From Nitrospirota bacterium (GTDB lineage: Bacteria > Nitrospirota > JACRHJ01), in contig JAJYHX010000003.1 of assembly GCA_021784575.1 (NCBI GenBank), forward strand, positions 248,001-312,000: a DNA stretch of 64,000 nt. The letters run 5' to 3'. Under the pieces are notes generated by a model. That model had not been told where the DNA came from. It made no database searches and saw only the letters and a program-made list of their open reading frames with translations. Below are positions 24,867 through 33,477 of the stretch, one piece after another (the stretch's first letter is position 1; each line of letters begins with the position of its first letter). The position numbers and the translations under genes were made by a program.

Positions 24867-25658
24867 ATGCTTGCGATAGCGAATAACCTGAACTTTAAAA
24901 ACCGTGAATTCCTCTCCGCCGTTAGGACGGGGAATACGGACTGGATTGCCAGGCAGGCCCTGGCGCTTAAGGCCGCCGGCGCGGACATGCTCGCCGTAAG
25001 TCTGAGCCTCGACGGAGACGGAGACGAAAAATACATGAAGACCGCCGTCCTCGGCGCGCGCGAGGCGGGCCTTACGCTCTCGATAGACAGCAGAAACCCC
25101 GATGCCCAGGAAATCGCCGCCGAGGCGGCCGGAAGCAAGATTATCATAAACTACCTCTCTGCCGACTTCCGGCGCGAAAAGGAGATGGCGGAAATCCTTG
25201 GCGCGGCGGCTTCGGCAAACGCCGACCTCGTCATATACCCCTTGCGCAAAGGCATACCGGCTGACGCCGACGAACGGCTGGGCATAATCGAGGATTTGAT
25301 GGAAAAGGCGAACACGGCGGGAATAGCAAACGACCGGCTGATTATCGACCTCATGGTCCTGCACATGGCAGGGAACGTCCGGGGGCAGGAACAGGCGGTC
25401 GCCGTGCAGGAGACGCTCTACGGCTTGAGCGAGCTTGTCGAGCCGCCCGTCAGGACGACGTGCTGGCTCTCCAACATCTCCGCCGGTTCTGCCAGGGACC
25501 TGCGCCCGGAGATAAACCGGACTTACCTCGCAATGCTCGCGGGGCTTGGGCTGTGGTCGGCATACATTGACGTCCTGGATAAAGAAACGATGCGCACGGT
25601 GCGCCTTGTAAGGGCGTTTAAAAACGAGAGCGTATATTCGCAGGCAGACGCGGCATGA
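24867..25658 (+). CDS. AcsE-like pterin-binding protein (methyltetrahydrofolate methyltransferase family)
   Basis: A 263-aa TIM-barrel protein of the DHPS/methyltransferase pterin-binding family, closest in pattern to AcsE (methyl-THF:corrinoid methyltransferase): LALKAAGADMLAVSLS, LSIDSRNPDA, IINYLSADFRREKEMAEI, RLIIDLMVLHMAGNVR, TTCWLSNIS and RPEINRTYLAMLAGLGLWSAYIDV. Asp74, the Asn of IINY and the Asn of LSNIS are kept, but the Asp of the usual DLNVG motif is replaced (AVSLS). It may bind a pterin without the standard reaction. AAAGGAGG before the ATG; overlaps the next gene by ATGA. Confidence 0.75.
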   Translation: MLAIANNLNFKNREFLSAVRTGNTDWIARQALALKAAGADMLAVSLSLDGDGDEKYMKTAVLGAREAGLTLSIDSRNPDAQEIAAEAAGSKIIINYLSADFRREKEMAEILGAAASANADLVIYPLRKGIPADADERLGIIEDLMEKANTAGIANDRLIIDLMVLHMAGNVRGQEQAVAVQETLYGLSELVEPPVRTTCWLSNISAGSARDLRPEINRTYLAMLAGLGLWSAYIDVLDKETMRTVRLVRAFKNESVYSQADAA

Positions 25659-26419
25659 CGGGTTTGAGTCTTTCGCTTTCAGGCAAAAGGGCCGTGGTTT
25701 CCGGCTCTTCACGAGGTGTCGGCCTTGCGGTCGCAAAGGTCCTGGCTTCCGCCGGGGCGGACGTGGCCATAAATTATCTCGCAGACGACAAGAGGGCGCA
25801 GGCCGCGCTCGATGCGCTTAAAGAGATAAACCCGTCCTCAATATCGGTAAAGTCTGACGTATCGACTCCCGAAGGGGCCGGGCGGCTCATAACCGAGGCG
25901 GAAAAGGCCTTCGGCGGCGTGGACATATTGGTGAACAACGCCCACGGGCGCATAATCCGCAATATGTTTTTGAAGTCCGGCTGGGAGGAACATCAGTCTC
26001 ATATGGACGGCATCCTGCGCCCGGCGTTCTATCTCTCCCGGAGAGTAATCGACGGCATGAAATCCCGGGACTGGGGCAGAATCGTCAATATCGGGAACAA
26101 CATGCTCATACAGCCCGTGAAGGGCTACAGCGCCCTGACTTCCGCAATGGGCGCGCTTCTCGGTTTTACGAAGAACCTTGCCGCCGAGGCCGGGCCCTGG
26201 GGCGTTACTGTAAACATGGTCTCGCCCGGATTTGTCCTTACGGAGGAGGCCCCGAATACAAACGAAGCGGTTCGCCGGGCGATATGCGACTGCACCCCTC
26301 TTGGGAGGCTCGCGCTTCCGGAGGACGCGGCGGGAGCCGTCCTCTTCTTCTGCTCGGAGGCGGGCCGGTTCGTAACGGGCGCGAACCTCTCCGTGGACGG
26401 CGGAAGGATTATGGGATAA
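25655..26419 (+). CDS. short-chain dehydrogenase/reductase with altered active site
   Basis: A 254-aa Rossmann-fold SDR. The cofactor motif is intact (SGSSRGVGLAVAKVL) and the fold landmarks are present (VDILVNNAHG, AAEAGPWGVTVNMVSPG, GANLSVDGGRIM). The catalytic part is not: the usual YxxxK reads Tyr158-SAL-Thr162, and the preceding loop is NIGNNM with no catalytic Ser. Either the protein is non-catalytic or it uses another mechanism. It is translationally coupled to the AcsE-like gene. FabG-like by general sequence only. Confidence 0.8.
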   Translation: MTGLSLSLSGKRAVVSGSSRGVGLAVAKVLASAGADVAINYLADDKRAQAALDALKEINPSSISVKSDVSTPEGAGRLITEAEKAFGGVDILVNNAHGRIIRNMFLKSGWEEHQSHMDGILRPAFYLSRRVIDGMKSRDWGRIVNIGNNMLIQPVKGYSALTSAMGALLGFTKNLAAEAGPWGVTVNMVSPGFVLTEEAPNTNEAVRRAICDCTPLGRLALPEDAAGAVLFFCSEAGRFVTGANLSVDGGRIMG

Positions 26420-26439
26420 GGCGCGGACGGGGGCCTCGC

Positions 26440-27447
26440 ATGAAACAGGCTTCTCTCTGGGAGCCGCTTGAGGATAAAAAAGTATACTGTTTCCTGTGCG
26501 GGCACAGGTGCAGGATACGCGACGGAGCAATGGGCGTCTGCCGGGTCCGGGAGAACAAAGACGGGATACTCTACAGCCTGGTTTACGACAAGGTCATCGC
26601 CGGCCATATCGACCCCATAGAAAAGAAGCCGCTTTTTCACTTCCTTCCCGGCTCCGGTTCATATTCCATAGCCGCGCCCGGATGCAACTTCAAGTGCCTC
26701 TTCTGCCAGAACGCCGACATCGCCCAGATGCCGAGGGACGCAGAATACATCGCCGGAGAGCCGTTACCGCCTGAGTCCATAGTAAAAGAGGCTTTGAAAT
26801 ACGGCTGCGAGAGCATATCCTACACCTACACCGAACCGACCATATTCTTCGAGCTTGCTTTTGATACTGCGAAGCTCGCGCACGAGGCGGGGATTAAAAA
26901 CGTCTTCGTTACAAACGGATATATCACGCCTGAAGCCCTGAAAACGATAGCCCCGTACCTCGATGCGGCCAACATAGACCTGAAAGGGTTCAGCGCGGAT
27001 TTTTATCTCAAGGTCTGCGGAGCGAAGCTCGAACTCGTCCTTGATGCCATACGGAACTACTGCGAGGCCGGGATATGGATAGAGCTTACGACGCTTATAA
27101 TCCCGAACCACAACGACTCCGAAGACGAGCTTCGCGGCATCGCCCGGTTCATATCTTCCTTAAACCCAGAGATCCCCTGGCACGTATCGCGCTTCCATCC
27201 GACTTACAGGCTTACCGACCAGCCCCCTACCCCGCTTTCGACTTTATCCCTCGCCCGAAATACGGGCATGGACGAAGGGCTGAAATACGTCTACGAAGGC
27301 AACGCGCCGGGGCATGGCGGCGAGGATACGATATGCCCGGCTTGCGGCAGGGTTCTCATTGCCAGACGCGGCAACATGATGACCGGCAATTACCTGAAAA
27401 ACGGCGTATGCGAATGCGGCCGGGTTATTCCCGGAGTGGGGCTTTGA
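26440..27447 (+). CDS. amrS: AmmeMemoRadiSam-system radical SAM enzyme
   Basis: A 335-aa radical SAM protein with the cluster motif CNFKCLFCQN (CxxxCxxC) near residue 88, an N-terminal CFLCGHRCRIRDGAMGVCRVREN, SYTYTEPTIFFE, NVFVTNGYI, ANIDLKGFSADFY and the C-terminal CPACG and CECG zinc-ribbon-like pairs. This matches AmrS (PflA-like). The usual partners AMMECR1 and Memo are not in the window. The stop overlaps the nrdJ ATG (TGATG). Confidence 0.9.
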   Translation: MKQASLWEPLEDKKVYCFLCGHRCRIRDGAMGVCRVRENKDGILYSLVYDKVIAGHIDPIEKKPLFHFLPGSGSYSIAAPGCNFKCLFCQNADIAQMPRDAEYIAGEPLPPESIVKEALKYGCESISYTYTEPTIFFELAFDTAKLAHEAGIKNVFVTNGYITPEALKTIAPYLDAANIDLKGFSADFYLKVCGAKLELVLDAIRNYCEAGIWIELTTLIIPNHNDSEDELRGIARFISSLNPEIPWHVSRFHPTYRLTDQPPTPLSTLSLARNTGMDEGLKYVYEGNAPGHGGEDTICPACGRVLIARRGNMMTGNYLKNGVCECGRVIPGVGL

Positions 27448-29213
27448 TGGAAACAGGACTGACTGAAAACGCGCTCCGCGTGCTGGAGAGAAGATATTTG
27501 AGGAAAGACCGCGAGGGGCGCATAATCGAGGCCCCGGAAGACCTCTTCGGGAGGGTTGCCAAAACAATCGCCTCCGCGGACGAGAAACACTCTCCCGGCG
27601 CGGGGGCCGGGCGCGCGGAAATATACCGCCGGATGATGTCGGAGCTTAAATTCCTGCCGAACTCCCCGGCTCTTATGAACGCGGGCACGAGGATCAGGCA
27701 GTATTCCGCCTGCTTCGTCATACCCGTCGAAGACAGCGTAAAGAAGATATTCGGCGCGCTTTCCGCAATGGCCGGTATACACCAGTCCGGCGGCGGGACG
27801 GGATTCTCGTTCTCGCGTCTCAGGCCCAAAAACGACATCGTAAAGTCCACCGGCTCGGCTGCTTCGGGGCCGGTCTCTTTCATGCGGATATTCGACCAGG
27901 CGACGGATGTCATAAAGCAGGGCGGCAGGCGCCGCGGGGCGAACATGGGGATGCTGCGCGCCGACCACCCGGACGTCATGGAGTTCATCCGGGCGAAGGA
28001 AAACGGAGCGTTCAGGAACTTCAACCTCTCCGTGAGCATACCGGATTCGTTCATGCAGGCGCTGGATAACGGGGCGGATTTCGCGCTGAAAAACCCCAGG
28101 GACGGGCGCATAGTCAGAAAAATCCCGGCGCGTGAGATATGGGATTTAATCGCCCTCACGGCCTGGAAGACGGGCGATCCCGGAGTGGTATTCATCGACA
28201 GGATTAACGCCGCAAACCCTACGCCAAAGGCCGGGACGATAGAAGCGACTAACCCCTGCGGGGAACAGCCGCTTCTGCCGTACGAGTCGTGCAACCTGGG
28301 TTCAATCAACCTGAGCCGGTTCGTCCTGGGCCGGTCTGACGGCTCCGGCCGGCCGAGCGACCCAGGCCCCGCGAGTATCGATTGGGACGGTCTTCGGGAT
28401 ACGGTAAGGGACGGCGTGCAGTTACTGGACAATGTAATCGACGCGAGCGTCTATCCGCTCCCGGAGATAACAAAAATAACCCGCGCTAACAGAAAAATCG
28501 GCCTTGGCGTGATGGGTTTTGCGGACATGCTCGTCATGCTCGGCATCCCATACGCCTCGGACGAAGCGGTGAGGCTCGGCGGAGAAGTCATGCGGTTCAT
28601 AAGCGAAGAGGCGATAAAAAAATCCTCCGAACTGGGGAAGGAGCGCGGGAATTTCCCGAACTTCGCCGGAAGCTCATGGGAGAAAAGGGGCTTGAAGCAT
28701 ATGCGGAACGCAACGGTCACGACGGTCGCTCCCACAGGCACAATCAGCATCATCGCCGGAACGTCGAGCGGGATCGAGCCGCTTTTCGCGCTCTCGTTTG
28801 TCCGTCGGGTGCTGGACGGCTCCGAGCTCAGGGAGGTCAACCGTGTCTTCCTCGAAACCGCGGCAAGGGAGGGATTCTATTCCGACGGCCTGCTCCGGGA
28901 AATCGACGCCAGAGGCGGGGTGTCAAGGCTTCCGGGGATACCGGCCAAGGTCAGGGACGTTTTCAGGACAGCCCTCGAAATTCCGCCGGAGAGGCACGTG
29001 ATTATGCAGGCGGAGTTCCAGAAATATACGGACAACGCTGTATCCAAGACGATTAACCTCCCGGAGGAGGCGGCTCCGGGCGACGTCGAGGAGATTTATT
29101 CGCTCGCCTACAGGCTCGGCTGCAAAGGGATAACGGTATACCGCTACGGCAGCAAGGAGCAGGTGCTGGCACATGCGGGACAGCCGCCCTCGTGCCGGGT
29201 ATGCTCAACATAA
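27447..29213 (+). CDS. nrdJ: adenosylcobalamin-dependent ribonucleotide reductase (class II)
   Basis: Reduces ribonucleotides to deoxyribonucleotides without oxygen, using adenosylcobalamin. 588 aa with SPALMNAGTRIRQYSACFVI (first redox Cys), GGGTGFSFSRLRP, RRRGANMGML, the active-site NPCGEQPLLPYESCNLGSINLSRF, TVAPTGTISIIAGTSSGIEP and a C-terminal Cys pair (SCRVCST) that re-reduces the active site. It is on the short side for NrdJ. Start at 27447; the longer ORF upstream overlaps amrS. Confidence 0.93.
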   Translation: METGLTENALRVLERRYLRKDREGRIIEAPEDLFGRVAKTIASADEKHSPGAGAGRAEIYRRMMSELKFLPNSPALMNAGTRIRQYSACFVIPVEDSVKKIFGALSAMAGIHQSGGGTGFSFSRLRPKNDIVKSTGSAASGPVSFMRIFDQATDVIKQGGRRRGANMGMLRADHPDVMEFIRAKENGAFRNFNLSVSIPDSFMQALDNGADFALKNPRDGRIVRKIPAREIWDLIALTAWKTGDPGVVFIDRINAANPTPKAGTIEATNPCGEQPLLPYESCNLGSINLSRFVLGRSDGSGRPSDPGPASIDWDGLRDTVRDGVQLLDNVIDASVYPLPEITKITRANRKIGLGVMGFADMLVMLGIPYASDEAVRLGGEVMRFISEEAIKKSSELGKERGNFPNFAGSSWEKRGLKHMRNATVTTVAPTGTISIIAGTSSGIEPLFALSFVRRVLDGSELREVNRVFLETAAREGFYSDGLLREIDARGGVSRLPGIPAKVRDVFRTALEIPPERHVIMQAEFQKYTDNAVSKTINLPEEAAPGDVEEIYSLAYRLGCKGITVYRYGSKEQVLAHAGQPPSCRVCST

Positions 29214-29225
29214 ACTTTAGCGGGC

Positions 29226-29248
29226 CCGGAGGCTCTCCTCCGGCCTTT
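29226..29248 (+). terminator. weak hairpin after nrdJ
   Basis: CCGGAGG-CTCT-CCTCCGG (29226-29243) followed only by CCTTTG; a weak terminator at best. Confidence 0.35.
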
Positions 29249-29297
29249 GTTCGACATGATATGTTTTTATTAAGACCAACATAAGGAGAAACAACAA

Positions 29298-29492
29298 ATG
29301 GCGAAAATACCTGTCGTTGACAAAAGACTGTGTTCAAGCTGCGGGCTTTGCACGGAAATCGCCCCGAATACCATAAAGCTGAACAAGGACGACCTGGCCG
29401 AGGTATATAACCCGAAGGGCGACCCGGAGGGCGTGATACAGGAGGCCATAGACTCCTGCCCGATGGAGGCAATATTCTGGAAGGAGGAGTGA
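29298..29492 (+). CDS. single-cluster [4Fe-4S] ferredoxin
   Basis: A 64-aa ferredoxin with one cluster set: LCSSCGLC near residue 12 and a distant CPMEAI near residue 54. The sequence matches the small monocluster ferredoxins of anaerobes that donate electrons at low potential. AAGGAG before the ATG. Stands alone; it converges on the minus-strand gene at 29497. Confidence 0.93.
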   Translation: MAKIPVVDKRLCSSCGLCTEIAPNTIKLNKDDLAEVYNPKGDPEGVIQEAIDSCPMEAIFWKEE

Positions 29493-29496
29493 AGCT

Positions 29497-29838
29497 CTAA
29501 TCCCCGGCGACAAAGTCTACGCTTTTGTTCTCAGCCCGGGCGATAAGACATATCTCTTTCAGTTTGCCTATGAAATTAAGGCACTTTCCCTTCACCTCGG
29601 GCGACATCATCTTCTCGTCATGGAGGTAGTTCTCCAGTTTCTCGACCTCGGTTATCAGATCCGGGACATCCTCCTGCGCGAATATTACATCCTCCTTGTC
29701 GCCTGTGGCCCTCCCAAGGTTCGGGTAGTCTGCCGGGTTTATTATCCTGCGCCAAAGCGCCCCGTGGATGCCCGGGTCGAGGTGAAGCTCTTTTATGAAT
29801 TTGTATTCATCGTCGAACACGACAATATCGAACGGCAT
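29497..29838 (-). CDS. hypothetical protein in the exporter operon
   Basis: A 113-aa soluble protein I do not recognise. It begins MPFDIVVFDDEYKFIKELHL, has a central GALWRRIINPADYPNLGR segment and a C-terminal helical part (LITEVEKLENYLHDEK, CLNFIGKLKEICLIAR). AAGGAA lies before the ATG at 29838; the longer ORF to 30033 runs back into the permease gene. Last gene of the hlyD-ABC operon, 20 nt after the permease. Confidence 0.65.
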   Translation of the reverse strand: MPFDIVVFDDEYKFIKELHLDPGIHGALWRRIINPADYPNLGRATGDKEDVIFAQEDVPDLITEVEKLENYLHDEKMMSPEVKGKCLNFIGKLKEICLIARAENKSVDFVAGD

Positions 29839-29858
29839 CTTATGAAGTTCCTTTCTAT

Positions 29859-30974
29859 CTATAATGTCCTTTTGAATGTAACGACGGCCAGCGTCATCAT
29901 AACGGCCAGAAAACACGTCAGGAACAGAATATCTCCGTATATTGCCCAAAGGGAGTTGCCCTTGAATATTATGGCCTTGAGCGCATGCACGGCGTAGTAT
30001 TCCGGGTTCACCTTCGAGAAGGCCCGAAGCCACTTCGGAAAACCCTCCACCGGATATACCGCGCCGGAAGGGAAGAAAAATATCACGTTCATGAACCCCT
30101 GGAACACCCCGACCATCCTGGGATGGTTCGCCCGGCCGAGCATCAGGAATATCATGCTTAAAAGCCCCATTGTCGTCAGGGCAAGGACGGTAAGAATGCC
30201 CAAAAACCGCGGGATTGAGCCGACGACCGTTATGCCGGTTATCAGCGCGCTCACAACATAAACGACCGTCGCCATGAGCATGGTGATTACAAACCCGGAG
30301 ACTACAAGCCCGCCGACAATATCCGTCTTCGTAACCGGCGTCATAAGAATGGCCTCGTCCAGCCCCAGGAAACGGTCCATAACGAGATTGAATACGCCCG
30401 TTATCATTGTGCCTATGAATATCGCCATCACGACGACGCCCGGCACGAGCGCCTGGTCGTAATCGACCATCCTGTAAAGCTCAATCCTCCGGGCCTGCAC
30501 GACAGTCCTGTTGGGACGCACCGGCACAAACGCCTCGCGCACCGAGTTCACCGCGCCCGTCAGGGCGCCGGTCAAGGCTCCTTCCGAAATCTGGTCGGTG
30601 TTGTCGACGAATATCCCTACCTCCGGGTTTATTCCGAGCGCCATCCTGCGCGAGAAGTCAGGCGGGACAATCAACGCGCCCTTGAATTTCCCGTCCCGCA
30701 CGTCCTCGACCGCTTTGCCCTGGTCGGACATATACGTAAGCTTCACGGTCTTCGGCCCGACCACCACTGCCTTCAGGCGCTCGTCCAGCCGCCTGCCCCA
30801 GTAGCCGTCGTCCTGGTTCACAACAGCCACCGGCAGGCCCTTCAGCTTCCCCTGGAAGGAGTTGCCGAGGATTACGAGATAGACTATCGGCATGACAACG
30901 GCCATCACCATGATGACCGGGTTCCGGGAGAACTTGCGCATATCGCGCTCTATCACCGCGTAAAGCCTGCGCAT
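29859..30974 (-). CDS. ABC-2 type exporter permease
   Basis: A 371-aa inner-membrane permease: one N-terminal helix (NPVIMVMAVVMPIVYLVILG), a large extracytoplasmic domain (about residues 45-165) and five C-terminal helices including PRMVGVFQGFMNVIFFFPSGAVYPVEGFP. This is the ABC-2/YhhJ-type half of a drug or multi-substrate efflux pump, working with the ATPase and HlyD protein encoded just upstream. The substrate cannot be inferred. Confidence 0.9.
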   Translation of the reverse strand: MRRLYAVIERDMRKFSRNPVIMVMAVVMPIVYLVILGNSFQGKLKGLPVAVVNQDDGYWGRRLDERLKAVVVGPKTVKLTYMSDQGKAVEDVRDGKFKGALIVPPDFSRRMALGINPEVGIFVDNTDQISEGALTGALTGAVNSVREAFVPVRPNRTVVQARRIELYRMVDYDQALVPGVVVMAIFIGTMITGVFNLVMDRFLGLDEAILMTPVTKTDIVGGLVVSGFVITMLMATVVYVVSALITGITVVGSIPRFLGILTVLALTTMGLLSMIFLMLGRANHPRMVGVFQGFMNVIFFFPSGAVYPVEGFPKWLRAFSKVNPEYYAVHALKAIIFKGNSLWAIYGDILFLTCFLAVMMTLAVVTFKRTL

Positions 30975-30976
30975 AG

Positions 30977-31975
30977 CTACCTCCCCAGCTTTTGCGGAAT
31001 GCCCGCGCCAAGGAACATGCTCACCTTCTTCGTCTCTTCCTCGCGTATGGAGCGGCCCGTGTAATGTATGAATACGTCTTCAAGGGAGAGCTTCTGTATA
31101 GAGACGGCCCGCACCTCCGCGCCCGCGTCAGTGGCGAGCTTCATAAGCCTCGGCGCGTCCTCGCTGCCGTTGTCCACATAGCACCGCAAGTCTCCGTTTT
31201 CAAGCTGCGTCTTGTGCACGTATCCTTCCGCCGCCGCCAGGTCCCGCACGTTTTCCTGTTCCATCGAGAGGGAAAGTATCACGATGTCGTTGCCCGGTAT
31301 GCCGGATTTCAGCTCGTCCGGCGTCCCCATCGCAATTACGCTGCCGTGGTCTATTATGGCGACCCTCGTGCAGAGCGCCTCCGCCTCTTCCATGTAGTGC
31401 GTGGTCAGGAAGATGGTCATGCTGTAGTCCTTCATAAAATCCCGGAGCATGTCCCAGACGACCCTGCGGCTCTGAGGGTCGAGCCCCGAAGTCGGCTCGT
31501 CGAGGAAAAGAATCGCGGGCTTGTGCACCAGGACGCGCGCGATGTCGAGCCTTCGGCGCATCCCGCCGGAGAACGTCGCGGCAAGCTCGTCCGCCTTCTT
31601 AGCAAGGCCGACGCGCTCCAGAAGCTCTGCGACACGCTCCTGCCGGGCCTTCTTCGGCACCTCGTAGAACTTCCCGAAGATGTCCATGTTCTCGCGGGCG
31701 GTAAGGTCAAGGTCTGAGGCCATGTTCTGCGTGACTACGCCGATGGAGCGGCGCACCTTCCCCGGCTCCTTCGTTACGTCATATCCCCCTACTCTTGCCG
31801 TGCCGGACGTTGGCCGAAGGACTGTCGTCAGCATACGTATGAGCGTGCTCTTGCCCGCGCCGTTCGGCCCCAGAAAGCCGAAGAACTCGCCCTCGTTAAT
31901 CTGTATGCTGATGTCCTTTACAGCCGTCAGCTCGCCGAAGGTTTTTCGTATGCCGAAGGTTTCAACCGCTAACAT
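30977..31975 (-). CDS. ABC transporter ATP-binding protein
   Basis: A 332-aa ATPase with Walker A GPNGAGKSTLIRML, the signature motif TFSGGMRRRLDIARVL, Walker B ILFLDEPTSGLD and the H-loop TTHYMEEAE. The C-terminal 90 residues are the extra domain found in DrrA/CcmA-like exporters. ATG 31975 starts at the natural domain start (MLAVETFGIRKTFG), 8 nt after the hlyD stop; ATG 31999 would overlap hlyD. Two nt separate its stop from the permease start. Confidence 0.93.
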   Translation of the reverse strand: MLAVETFGIRKTFGELTAVKDISIQINEGEFFGFLGPNGAGKSTLIRMLTTVLRPTSGTARVGGYDVTKEPGKVRRSIGVVTQNMASDLDLTARENMDIFGKFYEVPKKARQERVAELLERVGLAKKADELAATFSGGMRRRLDIARVLVHKPAILFLDEPTSGLDPQSRRVVWDMLRDFMKDYSMTIFLTTHYMEEAEALCTRVAIIDHGSVIAMGTPDELKSGIPGNDIVILSLSMEQENVRDLAAAEGYVHKTQLENGDLRCYVDNGSEDAPRLMKLATDAGAEVRAVSIQKLSLEDVFIHYTGRSIREEETKKVSMFLGAGIPQKLGR

Positions 31976-31982
31976 AATTATT

Positions 31983-33020
31983 CTACGGTATCCCCACAAG
32001 CACCGTCATGCCGGGCTTGAGGATTCCTTTCGGGTCGTCTATCTTTATCCTTGTGCGGAAGGTCTTGATGTCCTGGCGGCCACGGGTAACATCGCGCTCC
32101 ACCGCGAACTCGCCTTCGCGCCCGATGTCGAAGACCTCGCCGGTAAATATCATCTCCGGGTGATGCTCCAGCCATATCCTGGCCTTCGTCCCCACATGCA
32201 CCCGCGTAATGAACCTCTGCCCAAGGTCTATCCGCGCCCAGAGAGTCGCCGGGTTCACGATTGTCATAATGCTCATGCCGGGAGACACTACCTCGCCCGC
32301 CTCCACGGAACGATACTCCACAACGCCGTCCGACGGCGCGTAAATGTCGGAATAGGAAAGCTGCGCCCGGCTGAACTTCACGCCGTCACGCGCCTGCTTT
32401 ACGCGCGCGCCCTGGGTGGTCATATCGTCTTTCGATTTCTTAAGCGTCGCCCGCGCCGCGGAAAGCCGGGACTCTGCAAGGTTTATCCCCGCGTCCGCGG
32501 CCTCGAAGTCCGCCTTTGCGGAATCCCGCTTCGTCCGGGCGTTGTCGAGGTCGGCCTTTGCCACAATGCCTTTTTTATAAAGCGCCTTCTCGCGGAACAA
32601 GTCCAGCTCCGCCTGGGCAAGCTGGGCCTGCGCACGGCTTGCCTGGGCCTTCTGGCTGGCAACGTCCGCATGCTCCACCCGGACCTGGTCTCTGGCGTTG
32701 GCGATAACCTGCCCAAGCGATGTCAGGGTAAGCTCCGCGGCTTTAAGCGCGGCCCTGGACTGCCCGAGCGCGGCCTTTAAATCCCTGTTCTCCATGCGGG
32801 CCAGAAGCTCTCCTTTCCTGACCGTATCACCTGTCCGGACCGCGATGAACGTAACCCGGCCGGGTATTTTGGAAGATATGTTAGTCTCTATGCCTCCCAC
32901 GACGCCGGTCGTCCGGACAGGCTGCGGCCCTGTTTTGCGCCCGGCATAGAAGTGCATGTATGCCCAGACGCCCGCGGCGACAATTATTATCAATACGAGT
33001 ATCTTTGTTCTTTTTTTCAT
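31983..33020 (-). CDS. HlyD/EmrA-family periplasmic adaptor
   Basis: A 345-aa membrane-fusion protein: one N-terminal helix (ILVLIIIVAAGVWAYMHF), a lipoyl-like half motif (GIETNISSKIPGRVTFIAVRTGDTVRKGELLARME), a long coiled-coil hairpin (about residues 80-200) and the second half (YAPSDGVVEYRSVEAGEVVSPGMSIM). It joins the ABC-2 pump to an outer-membrane channel encoded elsewhere. First gene of the operon. Confidence 0.92.
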   Translation of the reverse strand: MKKRTKILVLIIIVAAGVWAYMHFYAGRKTGPQPVRTTGVVGGIETNISSKIPGRVTFIAVRTGDTVRKGELLARMENRDLKAALGQSRAALKAAELTLTSLGQVIANARDQVRVEHADVASQKAQASRAQAQLAQAELDLFREKALYKKGIVAKADLDNARTKRDSAKADFEAADAGINLAESRLSAARATLKKSKDDMTTQGARVKQARDGVKFSRAQLSYSDIYAPSDGVVEYRSVEAGEVVSPGMSIMTIVNPATLWARIDLGQRFITRVHVGTKARIWLEHHPEMIFTGEVFDIGREGEFAVERDVTRGRQDIKTFRTRIKIDDPKGILKPGMTVLVGIP

Positions 33021-33072
33021 GCGTGCCTTTTAAAGTTATGACGGCTGGGGACTTGTCAGGTTACAATTTATC

Positions 33073-33101
33073 ATTATCCAATCAGAAAGACTTTTTGTCA
33101 A
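33073..33101 (-). promoter_or_regulatory. sigma-70 promoter of the hlyD-ABC operon
   Basis: On the minus strand TTGACA (33101-33096), 17-bp spacer, GATAAT (33078-33073). Confidence 0.75.
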
Positions 33102-33132
33102 TGGTATAAGTCCCTATTGCAAAAGAAATTTA

Positions 33133-33161
33133 TTGACAAATCAGAGAGTCGAGATTATCTT
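33133..33161 (+). promoter_or_regulatory. sigma-70 promoter of the small lipoprotein gene
   Basis: TTGACA (33133-33138), 17-bp spacer, TATCTT (33156-33161). The start point would be within a few nt of the ATG at 33170, so the message may be leaderless. Confidence 0.65.
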
Positions 33162-33169
33162 TAACCGAT

Positions 33170-33472
33170 ATGTTCCGGCCCATAGCATCCCTTGCGTGTT
33201 TTATGTTTTTAATGGCCCTCGGCGCATGCGGCAAGCCGGCCCCGGTCGCTCCGGCAAGTTTAAGCGCCATAAAGGCCGTGCCGTCCGAGGCGGTGTCCGG
33301 CAAGGTGATGAGGGCCGGGGAAAAGGCCGAGCAGCTTAAAATAAAACTGAAAAGGGACAAAAACGGCGCATACGCATGGGAAATAGACGGCGGGAAGGCG
33401 GCCGACGTGCTGAAGGCGGACAGGCTTCTTGAAAGGAGACTTCCCGTCCGGAAGCCGGATACGGTAGAATAA
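33170..33472 (+). CDS. small hypothetical lipoprotein
   Basis: A 100-aa protein with a lipoprotein signal (MFRPIASLACFMFLMALGAC, lipidated Cys at about 20) and a short soluble domain ending LERRLPVRKPDTVE. No family recognised. No ribosome site precedes the ATG, consistent with the leaderless promoter at 33133-33161. Five nt separate it from the next membrane-protein gene. Confidence 0.65.
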   Translation: MFRPIASLACFMFLMALGACGKPAPVAPASLSAIKAVPSEAVSGKVMRAGEKAEQLKIKLKRDKNGAYAWEIDGGKAADVLKADRLLERRLPVRKPDTVE

Positions 33473-33477
33473 AAAAT

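Noticed and set aside
24825-25736. 303-aa minus-strand open frame antisense to the AcsE-like gene
   Set aside because: Arg/Val-rich shadow; the plus-strand gene has clear family motifs and a ribosome site.
27425-28432. 335-aa minus-strand open frame antisense to nrdJ
   Set aside because: Shadow of nrdJ codon bias; no recognisable features.
31680-32780. 366-aa plus-strand open frame antisense to the ABC ATPase and hlyD
   Set aside because: Opposite to two clear genes of an operon; sequence is low-complexity His/Arg/Pro-rich.
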